Shown here: positions 63,339 through 64,000 of the stretch, one piece after another
Numbering within the stretch: the stretch's first letter is position 1
Layout of the letters: each line of letters begins with the position of its first letter
NCBI GenBank assembly: GCA_024226315.1
Contig: JAAELT010000295.1
Location: forward strand, 58,802 to 122,801
Direction of reading: 5' to 3'
Origin: a bacterium
GTDB lineage: Bacteria; Acidobacteriota; Thermoanaerobaculia; Multivoradales; J023
DNA: 64,000 bases
Notes under the pieces: model-generated
The model's database searches: none
What the model was told of the DNA's origin: nothing
What the model saw: only the letters and a program-made list of their open reading frames with translations
Position numbers and translations under genes: made by a program

Positions 63339-64000
63339 TTACATCATGCCGCCCATGCCGCCCATGCCGCCCGGGGGCATGCCGCCGCCGCCGCCGCCGC
63401 CGTCGCCCTTCTCCTCCTTGATCTCACACACCATTGCTTCGGTGGTGAGCAGGAGACCGGCGATCGAAGCCGCGTTCTGCAACGCGTTCTTCACCACCTT
63501 GGCGGGATCGATGACGCCGCTCACGACGAGGTCTTCGAACTGACCCTTCTCCGCGTTGTAGCCCTCGTTGCCCTTCTTGCCCATCGCGTCGCGGACGACC
63601 ACCGAGCCCTCGGCGCCTGAGTTGATGGCGATCTGGCGCGACGGCTCCTCGAGCGCCCGGAGCACGATGTTGACGCCTACCCTGAGGTCGCCTTCGGCCT
63701 CGACGCCCTCGACCGCAGCGAGAGACCTCAGCAGGGCAACGCCGCCGCCCGCCACGATGCCTTCCTCGACCGCCGCCTTGGTGGCGTGCATGGCGTCCTC
63801 GACGCGAGCCTTCTTCTCTTTCATCTCGGTCTCGGTGGCCGCGCCGACCTGGATCACGGCGACGCCGCCGACCAGCTTCGCCAGCCGCTCCTGGAGCTTC
63901 TCGCGGTCGTAGTCCGACGAGGTCTCCTCGATCTGGTTACGGATCTGCTTCACCCGGCCGGCGATCGCCTCGCGGCGCTCAGCGTCGTCGGTGTCGGTGA
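63339..64000 (-). CDS. groL: Chaperonin GroEL, C-terminal part (runs off the window)
   Basis: About 220 residues of the 60-kDa chaperonin, lacking the N-terminal part beyond the window edge. Visible: 'QIRNQIEETSSDYDREKLQE', 'RLAKLVGGVAVIQVGAATET', 'EGIVAGGGVALLRSLAAVEG', 'GYNAEKGQFEDLVVSGVIDP', 'SIAGLLLTTEAMVCEI', and the Gly/Met-rich tail ending GGMGGMGGMM. The tail contains an extra run of eight Gly before MPPGGM. It folds proteins with GroES; no groES is in view because it would lie upstream, outside the window. Confidence 0.97.
   Translation of the reverse strand, partial: TDTDDAERREAIAGRVKQIRNQIEETSSDYDREKLQERLAKLVGGVAVIQVGAATETEMKEKKARVEDAMHATKAAVEEGIVAGGGVALLRSLAAVEGVEAEGDLRVGVNIVLRALEEPSRQIAINSGAEGSVVVRDAMGKKGNEGYNAEKGQFEDLVVSGVIDPAKVVKNALQNAASIAGLLLTTEAMVCEIKEEKGDGGGGGGGMPPGGMGGMGGMM

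Overview
The window is high-GC, densely coded bacterial chromosome. The gene content suggests an Acidobacteriota-type genome, possibly Thermoanaerobaculia-like: a DUF1800/DUF1501 secretion pair, an Oar-like TonB receptor with a carboxypeptidase-regulatory N-domain, a type IV pilus pilT-pilC-pilS-pilR block, FmdB zinc ribbons, a DUF4388 protein, a secreted BNR protein ending in a 'GFESGDTGAWS'-type tail, and many FHA/sigma-54, STAND and TPR regulators. This assignment is inference from family content; there is no rRNA in the window.

Layout. 1-11.1 kb: a decayed antitoxin/toxin pair, HAD hydrolase, diguanylate cyclase, FmdB, DUF1800/DUF1501, an MNT/HEPN pair, a secreted BNR protein, moeA, DUF4388 and a second FmdB. 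11.1-16.4 kb: an accessory stretch that opens with a 42-bp tandem repeat array and a CGNR regulator, then drops in GC and carries two membrane-anchored unknown proteins and two adjacent HNH nucleases with N-terminal sensor-like domains. 16.4-30.4 kb: two glycosyltransferases, pilR-pilS-pilC-pilT (minus strand), an ABC exporter, an FHA/sigma-54-type activator and a HlyD adaptor fused to an AMIN domain. 30.6-37 kb: a nitrilase-fold protein without its catalytic Cys, overlapping a dihydropyrimidinase-like amidohydrolase, then a low-GC Fic gene, gene debris, malonyl-CoA decarboxylase and a DoxX fragment.

37-42.6 kb is the most interesting part. A second 42-bp repeat array runs into an N-terminally cut SIR2-like domain fused to a TIR domain. 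This is followed 3 bp later by a STAND NTPase with a membrane segment and a C-terminal formylglycine-generating-enzyme (C-type-lectin fold) domain. Its last ~40 residues look like the variable region of a diversity-generating retroelement (DGR), with a perfect 8-bp hairpin straddling the stop codon, and a bAvd-type DGR accessory gene follows. No reverse transcriptase or template repeat is seen. bAvd is cut short by a palindromic repeat element that also cuts a small antitoxin-like gene on its other side. I read this as a DGR-diversified, TIR-armed conflict receptor whose retroelement core was lost or works from elsewhere.

42.6-64 kb: a minus-strand catabolic set (acyl-CoA ligase, amidohydrolase, GntR regulator, MFS carrier) behind a large P-loop/TPR protein, xseA-xseB, an Oar-like receptor, a LytS-type kinase, rmuC, a nucleotidyltransferase and a DegT aminotransferase. 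Then comes a graveyard of accessory genes (MerB-like fragment, UPF0175 antitoxin with a broken DUF3368 toxin, an intact BrnT-like/CopG pair, an internally deleted AAC(3)), an outer-membrane protein and the 3' part of groL. Repeated finds of truncated genes next to palindromic or tandem repeats suggest frequent deletion in this genome.
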